A stretch of 64,000 bases of DNA from Prevotella melaninogenica (GTDB lineage: Bacteria > Bacteroidota > Bacteroidia > Bacteroidales > Bacteroidaceae). Under the pieces are notes generated by a model. That model did no database searches, had not been told where the DNA came from, and saw only the letters and a list, made by a program, of their open reading frames with translations. The translations under genes were made by a program, and so were the position numbers. Shown here piece by piece: positions 1-7,972 of this stretch; within the stretch, counting starts at the first letter, position 1, and every line of letters starts with the position of its first letter. The stretch spans positions 1 through 64,000 of the forward strand of contig NZ_CP072350.1 in NCBI RefSeq assembly GCF_018127965.1, read 5' to 3'.

Positions 1-262
1 TGAACTTGGCAAAACATCAAAGATATTACTATTAATAACTCCCAAAACTTAGTAATATCCTCAATAATATGGATAAAGATACATTACTCTACATTAGCTC
101 TAATATCTGCATACTCCTCACTATCTACCAGATATTCAATCATCAGAAAGGAATAGGTATCTTGTCTTCTATTGTGTTATTTGGTTACTCTCTACTATCT
201 CCTCTTCTTTCGTTCAGAACATGGGGTAGGTCTCACATGGTGGTTTTATCTCCTGGTACTAA

Positions 263-2366
263 CCCAAGTTTAACCGGCAAAATTATTTTTCATAAATTTT
301 CGGGATGTTTTGTGTAATATCAATTTGATAAATGATTGATAATCAAGTGTAGAGTATTGTTGCGAGGAGTAAAATCTGATTTGTAGGACACAGTCATATC
401 AAAATTATTTTGTTACTTTGCACTCATGCACGCAAATGTACAGACACGATTCAACCCTGCCACAGGCGACATAGCTCCTTATTATCGCATCAAGGAGTCA
501 TATCGTGATGTGCAGGGTCATGTACATTCGCTAATTCTGTTGAACATCGGGTTCGAACTTTCACTTACTGCTGTACAGGTTCGAAAAATTGCATACGCTC
601 TTACCGAACGCTTCAAAACCAGAAGTACACCCTCGCTTTTTAAAAAACATCTTGACGGACTTACTCCTATTGAACAGGCAAAGGCTGACGAATGGTGGAG
701 CCGTATGGAGAAAGAAGGTGGAATCGATCGGTTTAATAAGGAAGAGCAGAAGTCGCTGAGAAAATATGAGAACTATATTGACCTTGAGACGGCAAACTAT
801 ACTGACGCAAGGAATGTTGGCGCAGAGTGGCTCTGCAAGCAGACAATAGACAAGCTGCAGTTAGAGGGTTTTCTGCGCAAAAATGGGTGGACGGAGAATG
901 CGATACACACGGCTTTGTCAGCATTGATTGTCCGTACGGTATATGCTGTCTCTGAATGTTCATCTTATTATTATTTGCGCGATAACTCGGCTGCCGCTGA
1001 ACTTTATAGTGGAGCTCCTGGCTGGACACCAGGGATCAATTCTCTGTATAAAATCACTGACAAGTTATATGAACTAAAGGAACAGTTAGAGCGTCATTTG
1101 TGCAGCGTTACTGACGATCTCTTGAATATAGACAACAAGTTGATGCTCTTCGACTTAACCAACTTCTATTTCGAGGGTAGTAAGCGTAATAGTGATAAAG
1201 CCAAGTTCGGTCGTTCAAAAGAAAAACGCTCTGACTGTAAGCTACTTGTACTTGCATTATGTATCAATAAAGAAGGTTTTATACGTTATTCTTCTATCTT
1301 GGAGGGTAATACAGCAGATCCCAAGTCTCTACCCAATATGATTGATACGTTAGCAAAGAGGAATCCATCACGAACAAAGGATACGCTCGTTGTCATGGAT
1401 GCAGGTGTTGCCACGGAAGAGAACTTGGAGCTAATAAAGAGAAAGGGTTACAATTATCTCTGCGTATCCCGTACGAAAATGAAAGACTATACGCTCAGTG
1501 ATGATAACAAGAGCGTTACGGTAATGGATGCCCGTCGGCAGAAGATAACGCTGAAAGAGGTTAAGACAGAGGATGATGAGGATTATTATCTCGAAATAAC
1601 ATCTCCTTCGAAAGCTATGACAGAGTCGTCCATGAACAGGGTTTGGAGAGAGCGTTTTGAGATGGAACTGCAGAGGATAAACGAAGGAATCTCCAAGAAA
1701 GGTGGAACAAAAACCTATGAAAAGGTTGTTGAACGTACAGGACGTGCCATACAGAAGTACCATTCTATAGTGAAGTTCTACCGGATTAGCTACATAAAAA
1801 ACGAGAAGAAACCCAAGGAGATGCTGCGTGTAGACTGGGAGATAAAAGACCTCTCGGAAATGGAATCTGGTCACGGAGTCTATTTCCTCCGCAGCAATGT
1901 CAGGACACTTTCTGAGCGTGTGACATGGGAATACTACAATCTTATTCGTGAGATAGAATGTACGAACAGACAACTAAAGAATGATCTCAACCTCCGTCCT
2001 ATCTATCATCAGAAAGATGAGCGAAGCGATGCACACCTTTTCTTCGGTTTATTAGCCTACTGGGTGGTAAACACCATCCGTTGTCAATTAAAACGAGAAG
2101 GAGAATCCTGTTACTGGACCGAGATAGTACGACGTATGAGCATCCAAAAGCTCGTCACCACAAAAGGGAAGAATCCATTAGGTGAAACCATCGAGATGCG
2201 CCAATGTAGTAGTCCTTCGAAGCAAGCAAAACAGATATACGATAAGTTGGACTTAAAACACTCACCATTCAAAAAGAATAAAATTTGTAGGACACAGAGC
2301 CCATAAGAAAAACGAGGAAAGTATGGTGACAGCAACAATTAGGCGAAGGTGGGTGTTAAACTTGGG
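263..2366 (+). mobile_element. IS copy 1, IS1634-like, complete (2104 bp)
   Basis: The ends are inverted: CCCAAGTTTAAC at 263-274 and GTTAAACTTGGG at 2355-2366. The element is flanked by the 4-bp direct repeat CTAA (259-262 and 2367-2370). It contains one transposase gene. Copies 2 and 3 (9371-11473 and 58904-61007) have the same ends and nearly the same length. Copy 1 is the most diverged of the three at protein level, so it is probably the oldest insertion here. Confidence 0.93.
426..2306 (+). CDS. IS1634-like DDE transposase
   Basis: This 626-residue protein catalyses cut-and-paste transposition of IS copy 1. It has the layout of IS4-superfamily/IS1634 transposases: a first acidic motif in LMLFDLTNFYFEGS, a second in VVMDAGVATEENLELIK, and a C-terminal E motif in IREIECTNRQLKNDLNLRP followed by a conserved HLFFGLLAYWV stretch. 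The start at 426 lies about ten bases after a near-consensus Bacteroidetes -7 element (TTACTTTG), so the message may have almost no leader. Compared with copies 2 and 3 it differs at scattered residues (for example AAAELYSGA instead of AAGELYNGV). The frame is intact. The family assignment is confident; the exact IS name is not. Confidence 0.92.
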   Translation: MHANVQTRFNPATGDIAPYYRIKESYRDVQGHVHSLILLNIGFELSLTAVQVRKIAYALTERFKTRSTPSLFKKHLDGLTPIEQAKADEWWSRMEKEGGIDRFNKEEQKSLRKYENYIDLETANYTDARNVGAEWLCKQTIDKLQLEGFLRKNGWTENAIHTALSALIVRTVYAVSECSSYYYLRDNSAAAELYSGAPGWTPGINSLYKITDKLYELKEQLERHLCSVTDDLLNIDNKLMLFDLTNFYFEGSKRNSDKAKFGRSKEKRSDCKLLVLALCINKEGFIRYSSILEGNTADPKSLPNMIDTLAKRNPSRTKDTLVVMDAGVATEENLELIKRKGYNYLCVSRTKMKDYTLSDDNKSVTVMDARRQKITLKEVKTEDDEDYYLEITSPSKAMTESSMNRVWRERFEMELQRINEGISKKGGTKTYEKVVERTGRAIQKYHSIVKFYRISYIKNEKKPKEMLRVDWEIKDLSEMESGHGVYFLRSNVRTLSERVTWEYYNLIREIECTNRQLKNDLNLRPIYHQKDERSDAHLFFGLLAYWVVNTIRCQLKREGESCYWTEIVRRMSIQKLVTTKGKNPLGETIEMRQCSSPSKQAKQIYDKLDLKHSPFKKNKICRTQSP

Positions 2367-2464
2367 CTAAACCTCATATACATTCTCTCAACAGCGATAC
2401 ACTTCATTTTTAAGAATATCAAGGGAAGATCGCTCTTCTCCCTTAAAAATAATAAAGACAAACT

Positions 2465-3082
2465 ATGGGAATGCTTTTTGTTCTTATTTTCTGGGCAATC
2501 GTTTTTGTAGTTCTATCCCTTATATTAGGACTGATAACGTTACCTTTCTCTTACTTCCTTTGCAAAAGGCAAAGGAAGAGAAAGATGGTTCTATCATTCC
2601 TCACACCAGGAGTATTTATCGGGATATACGCTGTAAGTAGTTTTGTGTGTATGATTATCATTGCTATCATTCTTGGTTCTGACATTGGTATCGGTGATGG
2701 CTGGTGTATCCCACTAAAGAATGGTTATGAACTTACCTCCGTTGATACACCCGAGTATGCTAACATCAATAGTAGAAACGATCCGTTGAAAGAAAACCTC
2801 ATTGATGAGATTACACATATACAAGTGGTTGGAGACTCTGTCATAGGAAAAGGGGCTGATGGAAACTACTTCATCTTCAACCTACAAAATGGTGACAAGG
2901 AAGACAACCTAAGCTATCAAAATCTCACAATAAAAATGAAATCAAGACCCATTACACTCGTTAATAATAATACCTACTATTGGGAACAACGCAAAGTACC
3001 CTATATAATTGCGGGCATCTTTTGCCTTCTTATAACCATTTTAGCAATAAAAACTCTTTGGCGAATAGGTCTAATTTACTAA
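2465..3082 (+). CDS. hypothetical membrane protein (205 aa)
   Basis: Not recognised by family. The protein has two N-terminal hydrophobic segments (about residues 3-32 and 46-72), a soluble loop of about 105 residues containing GDSVIGKGADGNYFIFNLQNGD, and one C-terminal membrane segment (about 180-200). A loop of this kind between membrane segments is compatible with a small sensor-like or envelope protein, but no catalytic motif is visible. It begins 51 bases after the reconstructed stop of the IS-interrupted gene, with a short hairpin (AAGGGAAGA / TCTTCTCCCTT) between them. The start ATG is clear. Confidence 0.65.
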   Translation: MGMLFVLIFWAIVFVVLSLILGLITLPFSYFLCKRQRKRKMVLSFLTPGVFIGIYAVSSFVCMIIIAIILGSDIGIGDGWCIPLKNGYELTSVDTPEYANINSRNDPLKENLIDEITHIQVVGDSVIGKGADGNYFIFNLQNGDKEDNLSYQNLTIKMKSRPITLVNNNTYYWEQRKVPYIIAGIFCLLITILAIKTLWRIGLIY

Positions 3083-3175
3083 GCTTTTATTTCATATTAG
3101 TATTCACCATTTACTACATTTAAATCAGAAAAAGTATAAGCAACGACCTTTAATTTTAAGATTCTTTCTATATTA

Positions 3176-3955
3176 TCATTTGACAATCTCAATCAGCGAA
3201 GCTTTATATCTTCCTCTCGGAATCCTATCTATCACCGCCTCTTTATATCCAGTAGGTAGAAGTCCACCTGGAAGCCATAACACATTCGCTCCGATTTCGT
3301 TACCCGACGGCATCCTCAACTTGAGTTTCTTTGGTTTGGGGATGTCAATTCTTACTAATACCCGATGTTTCCACGCACCTGCAGGGATTCCCAATTCATG
3401 TTCGATGCGCGACAAGTCGCCATGACTTCTCATCAATACGCTATCCATCTCCGACTTCATCATGATAAACTGACTATTATCAGCCTTGCCGATAGAGTCG
3501 CCATGATGTCGTTCTAACAATTCTTTCGAAACGATACACGATGCACCTGCCTTAAAATTCTTCAGATGTCGCCTTATATATCTTCGTTTCAAATAGGTTT
3601 CGGGTGCAGGTCGTTTACCCTTTGGAATCATCAGTATGCCCTTTCTCGACATACCCCTACGAAAGTATTTATCAATAAGACTTACAGTATCAGCACGATA
3701 AGAACTCCTAAGTTGTCCATCAACCTTCTGCCCAAAATTATCCGACAACAAAGAATCCTGCTTCGTCAGACACCTCGCAGTCTCTTTCGTTATCACATAT
3801 TGCGCATGCGCCCCCTGCCCCACTCCTACAACGAGCAGCAGAATCGAAACAATGTAATGGATTAAGAGCCTCACCCCCAGCCCCTCTCCGAAAGGAGAGG
3901 GGAGTAAATAGCGAGATACCCCTATGTTCAGGGACTTCTTCTTTGCTTTTTTCAT
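3176..3955 (-). CDS. secreted hypothetical protein with repeat-derived N-terminus
   Basis: This 259-residue protein has a hydrophobic export segment (HYIVSILLLVVGVGQGAHAQ, about residues 33-52). A basic mature domain follows, ending in a compact region with GNEIGANVLWLPGGLLPTGY. No family is recognised. The first 30 residues (SLNIGVSRYLLPSPFGEGLG) are a translation of the GC-rich dispersed palindrome at 3869-3904, which has been absorbed into the reading frame ahead of the signal peptide. I chose ATG 3955; an upstream GTG at 3964 is possible. If the native start was nearer the signal peptide, the repeat may have created a new one. The C-terminal domain looks like a stand-alone secreted domain, but no enzymatic role can be assigned. 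Confidence 0.6.
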   Translation of the reverse strand: MKKAKKKSLNIGVSRYLLPSPFGEGLGVRLLIHYIVSILLLVVGVGQGAHAQYVITKETARCLTKQDSLLSDNFGQKVDGQLRSSYRADTVSLIDKYFRRGMSRKGILMIPKGKRPAPETYLKRRYIRRHLKNFKAGASCIVSKELLERHHGDSIGKADNSQFIMMKSEMDSVLMRSHGDLSRIEHELGIPAGAWKHRVLVRIDIPKPKKLKLRMPSGNEIGANVLWLPGGLLPTGYKEAVIDRIPRGRYKASLIEIVK

Positions 3956-4271
3956 TTTTACCACAGAATCATCTAATATATAGAAATAACACGCTGTTCA
4001 CTCCCCTCTCCGAACCAACGATTACTGACCGAAGGGAAGTAATGGAGAGAAGAGTAATTAGCGAAATACCCCTATGTTCAGGGACTTCTTCTTTGCTTTT
4101 TTCATTTTTACCACAGAATCATCTAATATATAGGGATAACACGCTGTTCACTCCCCTCACACTCGGAGTTCATTTTGCCACAGAATCATCTAATATATAG
4201 GGATAACACGCTGTTCACTCCCCTCTCCTTTCGGAGAGGGGCTGGGGGTGAGGCTGGGCTGGGGGTGAGGC
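3869..4271. repeat. direct-repeat block containing duplicated gene start and GC-rich palindromes
   Basis: Three copies of a unit of about 48 bp (CACAGAATCATCTAATATAT then TAACACGCTGTTCACTCCCCTC) start at 3961, 4111 and 4178. The first two are joined by a duplicated segment that carries the first codons of the 3176-3955 gene again at about 4049-4110 (minus strand MKKAKKKSLNIGV, then a stop). Palindromes CCCCTCTCC/GGAGAGGGG flank the block at 3883-3904 and 4219-4242, the latter followed by GGCTGGGGGTGAGG twice. This looks like local duplication seeded by the dispersed palindrome family. Confidence 0.8.
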
Positions 4272-4276
4272 TTTCT

Positions 4277-4310
4277 AAAAAAAAGCTGCCACCCTTTCAG
4301 GCGACAGCTT
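4277..4310 (-). terminator. rho-independent terminator after rplT
   Basis: On the minus strand, AAGCTGTCGCC pairs with GGTGGCAGCTT and is followed by a run of T (complement of the A run at 4277-4284). It lies 45 bases past the rplT stop and ends the infC-rpmI-rplT operon. Confidence 0.85.
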
Positions 4311-4354
4311 CCATTCCGTTATAATGAGTGCCCACGTCCGTGAGCGTCATTAAT

Positions 4355-4699
4355 TTACTTTACTTTGTCAACAATAGCCTTAAAAGCTTCCTGATTGTTA
4401 ACAGCGAGGTCAGCGAGCACCTTACGGTTGATCTCGATACCAGCCTTGTGCAATGCACCCATCAACTGGCTGTAGCTCATATCATAAAGACGAGCAGCAG
4501 CGTTGATACGCTGAATCCACAATGCGCGGAAGTTACGCTTCTTGTTACGACGGTCACGATAAGCATAAGTCAAACCCTTCTCATAGGTATTCTTTGCTAC
4601 CGTCCAAACATTTTTACGGGCACCATAGTAACCCTTAGTCTGCTTCAGAATTCTTGTTCTCTTTGCTTTTGAAGCAACATGATTGACTGATCTTGGCAT
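4355..4699 (-). CDS. rplT: 50S ribosomal protein L20
   Basis: This 114-residue protein matches bacterial L20 along its whole length. It has the basic N-terminal helix ([20 protein letters not shown]), the [21 protein letters not shown] core, and the [21 protein letters not shown]-terminal domain. It binds 23S rRNA and is needed early in large-subunit assembly; in many bacteria it also represses its own operon through the mRNA. It is the last gene of infC-rpmI-rplT, 36 bases after rpmI, with a strong terminator behind it. Confidence 0.98.
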   Translation of the reverse strand: MPRSVNHVASKAKRTRILKQTKGYYGARKNVWTVAKNTYEKGLTYAYRDRRNKKRNFRALWIQRINAAARLYDMSYSQLMGALHKAGIEINRKVLADLAVNNQEAFKAIVDKVK

Positions 4700-4735
4700 A
4701 GTTTTTCTTTCCTTTTAATTTGTTTGACTAATGAA

Positions 4736-4933
4736 TTAACGAAGTCTGAGCAAGTCGCGTACCTGCTTCAAGTTTGTACCATCCACGAGCGTCTGGTGAA
4801 CAAGATTTCTCTTCTGTTTCTTTGTCTTCTTAGTCAGAATGTGACTGTGGTAAGCGTGATGACGTTTGATCTTACCAGTACCGGTGAACGTGAATCTCTT
4901 CTTTGCGCCGGAATTTGTCTTCTGTTTTGGCAT
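4736..4933 (-). CDS. rpmI: 50S ribosomal protein L35
   Basis: A 65-residue, strongly basic protein of the normal L35 length, starting [20 protein letters not shown] and containing the [20 protein letters not shown] stretch. It is a structural part of the large ribosomal subunit. It sits between infC and rplT as usual. The 113-base gap to infC is longer than the gap to rplT and contains a hairpin, so L35 and L20 synthesis may be tuned separately from IF-3. Confidence 0.97.
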   Translation of the reverse strand: MPKQKTNSGAKKRFTFTGTGKIKRHHAYHSHILTKKTKKQKRNLVHQTLVDGTNLKQVRDLLRLR

Positions 4934-5005
4934 TTTTGTAAAATTTAAAATTGTTATTTATATTCATCTGTGGCAACGTATATACCAGGACGTTACGCAC
5001 AGGTT

Positions 5006-5045
5006 GCCCATGTCGCCCCTCATAACGAGGAGACACCCAACGGGC
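5006..5045 (-). promoter_or_regulatory. hairpin in the infC-rpmI spacer, possible ribosomal-protein autoregulatory site
   Basis: On the minus strand three nested stems can be paired: GCCC/GGGC, TGTC/GACA and CCTC/GAGG around a GTTAT loop. The hairpin lies just after the infC stop and before rpmI. In other bacteria L20 controls rpmI-rplT translation by binding mRNA in this position. That this hairpin does so here is inference from placement only. Confidence 0.4.
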
Positions 5046-5046
5046 G

Positions 5047-5727
5047 TTAGTCAATATTCAGTTTCTTCAATGCGTCAGCACCATTCTTAGCGTTGGCAAA
5101 CAAACCGCCATCCGTCTTTGGCTCCTCGCTGACGCCCTCAGCACCTGCCTTCGCACCAGCCTCTGCCTCCTCACGGTCGCGCTTCTGCTGACTCTTCTTG
5201 GCAACACCTGCCTTCTTAGGTGCAAGATAGAGGAACATCTTCTTGCCCTCGAGTTTCGGAAGTTGCTCCACCTTTGCAAGCTCCTCAAGATCGTTAGCGA
5301 AACGAAGCAATAACACCTCGCCCTGCTCCTTAAACAGAATCGAACGACCACGGAAGAACACGTATGCGCGTACCTTATTACCTGCATTGAGGAACTCCTG
5401 CGCATGCTTGAGCTTAAACTTATAGTCGTGCTCATCCGTCTGAGGACCAAAACGAATCTCCTTCACCTCCTGCTTAACCTGCTTCTGCTTCATCTCCTTC
5501 TGATGCTTCTTCTGCTGGTAGAGGAACTTAGAATAGTCGATGATACGACAAACCGGTGGCTGTGCGTTAGGAGAAATCTCCACAAGGTCAACTCCCTCTT
5601 TCTGAGCCAATTCCAACGCCTTTCGCGTAGGCATAACCTCAGCTCCATCATCACTTACCACACGTACTTCCCGAACGCGAATCTGCTCGTTCACGCGGTA
5701 CTTCATTTTCATTTTGTCATTCTTCAT
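5047..5727 (-). CDS. infC: translation initiation factor IF-3
   Basis: IF-3 binds the 30S subunit and checks initiator tRNA and start-codon pairing. The 226-residue protein has the N-terminal domain ([15 protein letters not shown], then [17 protein letters not shown]), the lysine-rich linker, and the C-terminal domain ([20 protein letters not shown], then [10 protein letters not shown]). Beyond the usual end near residue 175 there is a low-complexity tail of about 45 residues rich in A, E and K, a common feature in this phylum. It heads the infC-rpmI-rplT operon. thrS, normally just upstream, is 14.6 kb away. The start at 5727 follows a consensus promoter at 5766-5796. Confidence 0.97.
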   Translation of the reverse strand: MKNDKMKMKYRVNEQIRVREVRVVSDDGAEVMPTRKALELAQKEGVDLVEISPNAQPPVCRIIDYSKFLYQQKKHQKEMKQKQVKQEVKEIRFGPQTDEHDYKFKLKHAQEFLNAGNKVRAYVFFRGRSILFKEQGEVLLLRFANDLEELAKVEQLPKLEGKKMFLYLAPKKAGVAKKSQQKRDREEAEAGAKAGAEGVSEEPKTDGGLFANAKNGADALKKLNID

Positions 5728-5765
5728 TCAACTATTTTAAAGTGTCTAAATTCGCTAAACGCGTG

Positions 5766-5796
5766 CAAAGTTACTATTTTCCAACCGATTATCCAA
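5766..5796 (-). promoter_or_regulatory. promoter of infC-rpmI-rplT (TTG-N20-TAACTTTG)
   Basis: On the minus strand the -33 TTG is at 5794-5796 and the -7 element TAACTTTG at 5766-5773, with exactly 20 bases between them, as in Bacteroidetes primary-sigma promoters. It lies about 40 bases before the infC start, so the operon does not depend on transcription from thrS. Confidence 0.8.
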
Positions 5797-5837
5797 GCGT
5801 TTTTACTTATATTTTTCACAGATAGAGCAAAAATAAA

Positions 5838-5998
5838 GCCCCACCCAGCCTCCCCGAAGGGGGAGGAGTGCCTATGCGCACATAAGAGGATAAGGACTTT
5901 TGACTCTTTTCTTAGATAATTTCTGCAAAATACTTGCAAACTTGCCTCCTCCCCCTTCGGGGAGGTCGGGTAGGGCTGTAGAGGTCGGAGGGGGCTTT
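5838..5998. repeat. paired GC-rich palindromes (BIME-like), left edge of the island
   Basis: Two palindromes, CCTCCCCGAAGGGGGAGG (about 5849-5866) and its counterpart CCTCCCCCTTCGGGGAGG (about 5949-5966), enclose a spacer of about 80 bp with the motifs TGCGCACATAAGAGGATAAG and CTGCAAAATACTTGCAAACT. The same spacer and palindromes recur in the opposite orientation at about 16455-16550, so the two are inverted copies of one element. The right end, GGGGCTTTA, supplies the smalltalk stop codon. Confidence 0.85.
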
Positions 5999-6089
5999 AC
6001 AAACAGCTCGACATACCCAGCGTTGTAGCAATGGCAGTGAGCACAGAGATAATCACATTAATGATTGTTTTCCATTTTTCGTGTTTCAT
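5997..6089 (-). CDS. smalltalk protein (30 aa)
   Basis: This short gene encodes 30 residues: MKHEKWKTIINVIISVLTA followed by IATTLGMSSCL. It has a short charged start, a hydrophobic helix and a C-terminal cysteine. It fits the Bacteroidales family named smalltalk protein, which is usually found beside an HU-like DNA-binding gene and an amidase-type gene; its function is unknown. Here the HU-like gene lies 315 bases upstream on the same strand. The TAA stop is the first three bases of a TAAAGCCCC palindromic repeat. The peptide could insert in the inner membrane or be a very small lipoprotein-like peptide; the sequence does not decide. Confidence 0.85.
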   Translation of the reverse strand: MKHEKWKTIINVIISVLTAIATTLGMSSCL

Positions 6090-6095
6090 AAGGCA

Positions 6096-6345
6096 ACTAT
6101 TTTAATTTTGAATTTTGAATTTTGAACTTTATGATTTGAACAATTAACTTTGAACAATTACCGATTACGAATTTCTCTAATTACGCTAATGCTTATTGCG
6201 ATGTAATTCGTGCAATTCGCGTAATTCGTAGTTAACTTTATGATTTGCGTTTAACCCTTAAGCTATATCAGTAATCATAATTATGAATTATGAATTCTAA
6301 ATTATGAATTCTCGATAGTATCTCGCTATTCACTCCCCTCTCCTT
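6096..6345 (-). repeat. AT-rich dispersed repeat, copy 1
   Basis: About 250 bases without a gene. On the minus strand it reads GAATTCATAATTATGAT, TAGCTTAAGGGTTAAACGC, GTTAACTACGAATTACGCG, then TTTGAAC/TTTGAAT runs. The same order of motifs recurs at 19780-20005 and 22376-22620, with a partial copy at 58329-58440. Copies 1 and 2 face each other across the island. Its end joins the GC-rich palindrome at 6333-6406. Confidence 0.85.
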
Positions 6346-6406
6346 TCGGAGAGGGGTTGGGGGTGAGGCCGCTCCTCCCCTTTCGGGGAGGTCGGGAGGG
6401 GCTTTA
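6333..6406. repeat. double GC-rich palindrome ending on the HU-like gene stop
   Basis: Contains CCCCTCTCC-TTTC-GGAGAGGGG followed by TTGGGGGTGAGG, then CTCCCC-TTTC-GGGGAGG and GGGGCTTTA. The last three bases are the stop codon of the HU-like gene on the minus strand. It may act as a transcription terminator hairpin for that gene. Confidence 0.75.
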
Positions 6407-6917
6407 CGCGTGTCCACCCTCACTCGTAGCCGTAGACTCGCCAGGCTCAGGTCCCGAAGGCGTAGCCCCACTGGCTGGGTGCTTACCCTTCTTATTACCC
6501 TTCCTGCTATCCTTGAGCGACTGGTCGTACTTATCGTACTCACGCAGGCGCACAGAATGCTTCAAGCGAGCCGTCATCAGCGAACCAGAAGCACGAGCAC
6601 GCAAGTGAGGCTGATAGATATCCCTTGCCGGAGTAAAGTCCTCCAACTTCTCCACACCCTGACTGCGAATGCCTGCCGAGAAGATAGCCAAGTCGGGGAT
6701 TTTCACTGCCACACCCTCCAGTACCAACTCGCGGATGCAAGCCACCATATCGGTCAGCACACCAGCAATAGCACCCTTAGAATAAGGCGTGTTATGGGCA
6801 GACATATACTCCGCCAACTTCTCCAAATCGTAGGTCTGATCGACCACCGCGCGCATACCAATATCCCTTACGCTTACTGGTCTTGCGCTTGTCCTGATAA
6901 ATTTTGTAATGAATCAT
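6404..6917 (-). pseudogene. HU-like (HU-related family) DNA-binding protein gene, frameshifted near its start
   Basis: From ATG 6917 the frame reads MIHYKIYQDKRKTSKRKGYWYAR, typical of Bacteroidetes HU-related proteins, then runs out of frame. The rest (AVVDQTYDLEKLAEYM, then HU-type core with TLRARA-like DNA-arm region, then a disordered tail ending EGGHA) continues in another frame from 6856. The break falls in a GCGCGC tract at about 6851-6858; two extra bases (one GC) would restore YAR-AVVDQ. It may be a slippage-controlled gene, a pseudogene or an assembly error. An internal ATG at 6856 could give a 150-residue product lacking the N-terminal strand. The gene is paired with smalltalk downstream, the usual neighbour. 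Confidence 0.72.
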
Positions 6918-6946
6918 AGTATTTTAACTTTGAATGAAATTAATAG

Positions 6947-7011
6947 AACAACAAACAAGCAGCCCCTCCCCCTCTCCCCTCCCTATGGGGAGGGGCTGCT
7001 TGTTTGTTGTT
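6947..7011. repeat. 25-bp perfect inverted repeat in the HU-like gene leader
   Basis: Arms at 6947-6971 and 6987-7011 are perfect reverse complements (AACAACAAACAAGCAG followed by CCCCTCCCC) around a 15-base loop. It lies between the promoter at 7028-7058 and the start at 6917, so it would form a very stable hairpin in the 5' untranslated RNA. On the plus strand it is followed by a T-rich stretch. It shares the CAGCCCCTCCCC core with the repeat at 19640. Confidence 0.85.
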
Positions 7012-7027
7012 GAGCTTTTTCTTTTTG

Positions 7028-7058
7028 CAAAGTTAATCAACTGCAAGAGGGAAAGCAA
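7028..7058 (-). promoter_or_regulatory. promoter of the HU-like gene (TTG-N20-TAACTTTG)
   Basis: On the minus strand TTG is at 7056-7058 and TAACTTTG at 7028-7035, with a 20-base spacer. The transcript would run through the 25-bp hairpin before reaching the ATG at 6917. Confidence 0.75.
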
Positions 7059-7474
7059 AAATACACTGTGTTAAATTTTGCAAAACCATACCTAACGCAC
7101 TATTTTACAACCTGTTAAGAAACTACGACCACGTTATAGCGAAAACAATACAAGCAAGAAATGGTAAGCAAAACGCCTCTTTTTTCTAACGGAATAATCA
7201 ATCCCCACCTCTCCTACTCTACCCTTTTGAAAATTACAAATTACAAATTACATTAAGCCCCACGCAGGGTGCAGAGAGGAGGAGGAGTCCTAATAGTTTA
7301 TTATAATAGATAATAATTTATAACTATTTTCTATACTTATCCTTTCAATCCACGACCTCGCTTTCCTCTCTCTATCCTCAAAGAATATCCCGACCAACCT
7401 TAATGTAATTTGTAATTTTGTAATCGAAAAGTCGGGGAGTAATCCCTTAACGTTCTTCTTCTGCTATTTAAATA
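7059..7474. other. non-coding stretch between two convergent/divergent island modules
   Basis: No supportable gene. It holds short AT-rich repeats (ATTACAAATTACATTAA at about 7236-7254 and its reverse complement at about 7400-7420; another copy precedes the DUF5675 gene at about 19040-19060). Confidence 0.5.
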
Positions 7475-7972
7475 TCATTTAAAATTCAGCTGATTAGTAA
7501 CCACTATCCCGCTTGCAGTCAACTTCTTGCCTGACTTCCCCGAATCTAATATATCATAACGCCCTGATTGTACCCATACGTAAGGGTGCACCCCTTTTTG
7601 CAATTTATTAATCTCAGGAGCTTTATTCTTCAGTCAATCCTTGAGCCATATTAATTTCTTAATGACAGCATCAACTTCAGACGTTGAAGCAGGATGTACT
7701 TCAAAGAAATATAATTTATCATCATACGACAAGGCATAGTCCCAACGAGGTTCTTGAGGATATTTCTTTTGGACTTGGGTATCAATATCAAGGCTACCTT
7801 GTAATTTTCTTGGGTCTGTTACATTAACTTTATTACGGTCAGAGTTTTTAACAGCCTGCAAGCCTGCACGAAACCCGTTTTTTACATCAGGCATATTTTC
7901 AACAGCTATCTGGAAGGCGCACTTGGCGTTCTCTGCTCCGCCCCCCCCTTTTTTCTTTTTCTTATTCCCCAT
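7475..7972 (-). pseudogene. small partner of the OLD-like ATPase, cut by a nonsense codon
   Basis: From ATG 7972 (an 11-base overlap with the ATPase stop, a translational-coupling layout) the frame reads MGNKKKKKGGGG, then a compact domain with RWDYALSYDDKLYFFEVHPAS. It stops at TGA 7634-7636 after IWLKD. The same frame stays open past this stop for 53 codons, including VHPYVWVQSGRYDILDSGK and KKLTASG, to TGA 7475-7477. The stop is one base from TGG (Trp). The D...FFEVH pattern could belong to a PD-(D/E)XK-type nuclease fold, but this is a guess. An A6G8 homopolymer run lies in codons 5-8 (7941-7954) and is a second potential slippage site. A start at 7999 is possible but less likely. Confidence 0.7.

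Larger units (their letters stand above)
69..2413 (+). pseudogene. small membrane protein gene split by IS copy 1
   Basis: A reading frame starts at ATG 69 and encodes one hydrophobic, membrane-like stretch (about residues 8-50). IS copy 1 enters the frame at 263. Joining 262 directly to 2371, which removes the IS and one copy of the CTAA target duplication, keeps the frame open. It then reads through GTKPHIHSLNSDTLHF to a TAA at 2411-2413, giving about 80 residues. The ORF that runs to 317 is therefore an artefact whose tail is IS sequence. The product is not recognised. The next gene, at 2465, is also a small membrane protein, so the two may once have been co-transcribed. The reconstruction is read from the sequence; the function is unknown. 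Confidence 0.6.

Noticed and set aside
1431..1973. 180-residue antisense frame in the transposase, also present in IS copies 2 and 3
   Set aside because: It is the complement of the conserved transposase coding region and repeats only because the IS repeats.
3943..4200. 85-residue plus-strand frame in the repeat block
   Set aside because: It is made of translated direct repeats and has no gene-like features.
4872..5054. 60-residue frame between infC and rpmI
   Set aside because: It overlaps the start of rpmI on the same strand in another frame and covers the leader hairpin.
5404..5919. 171-residue plus-strand leucine-rich frame
   Set aside because: It is antisense to infC; the leucine richness reflects the lysine/glutamine codons of infC read backwards.
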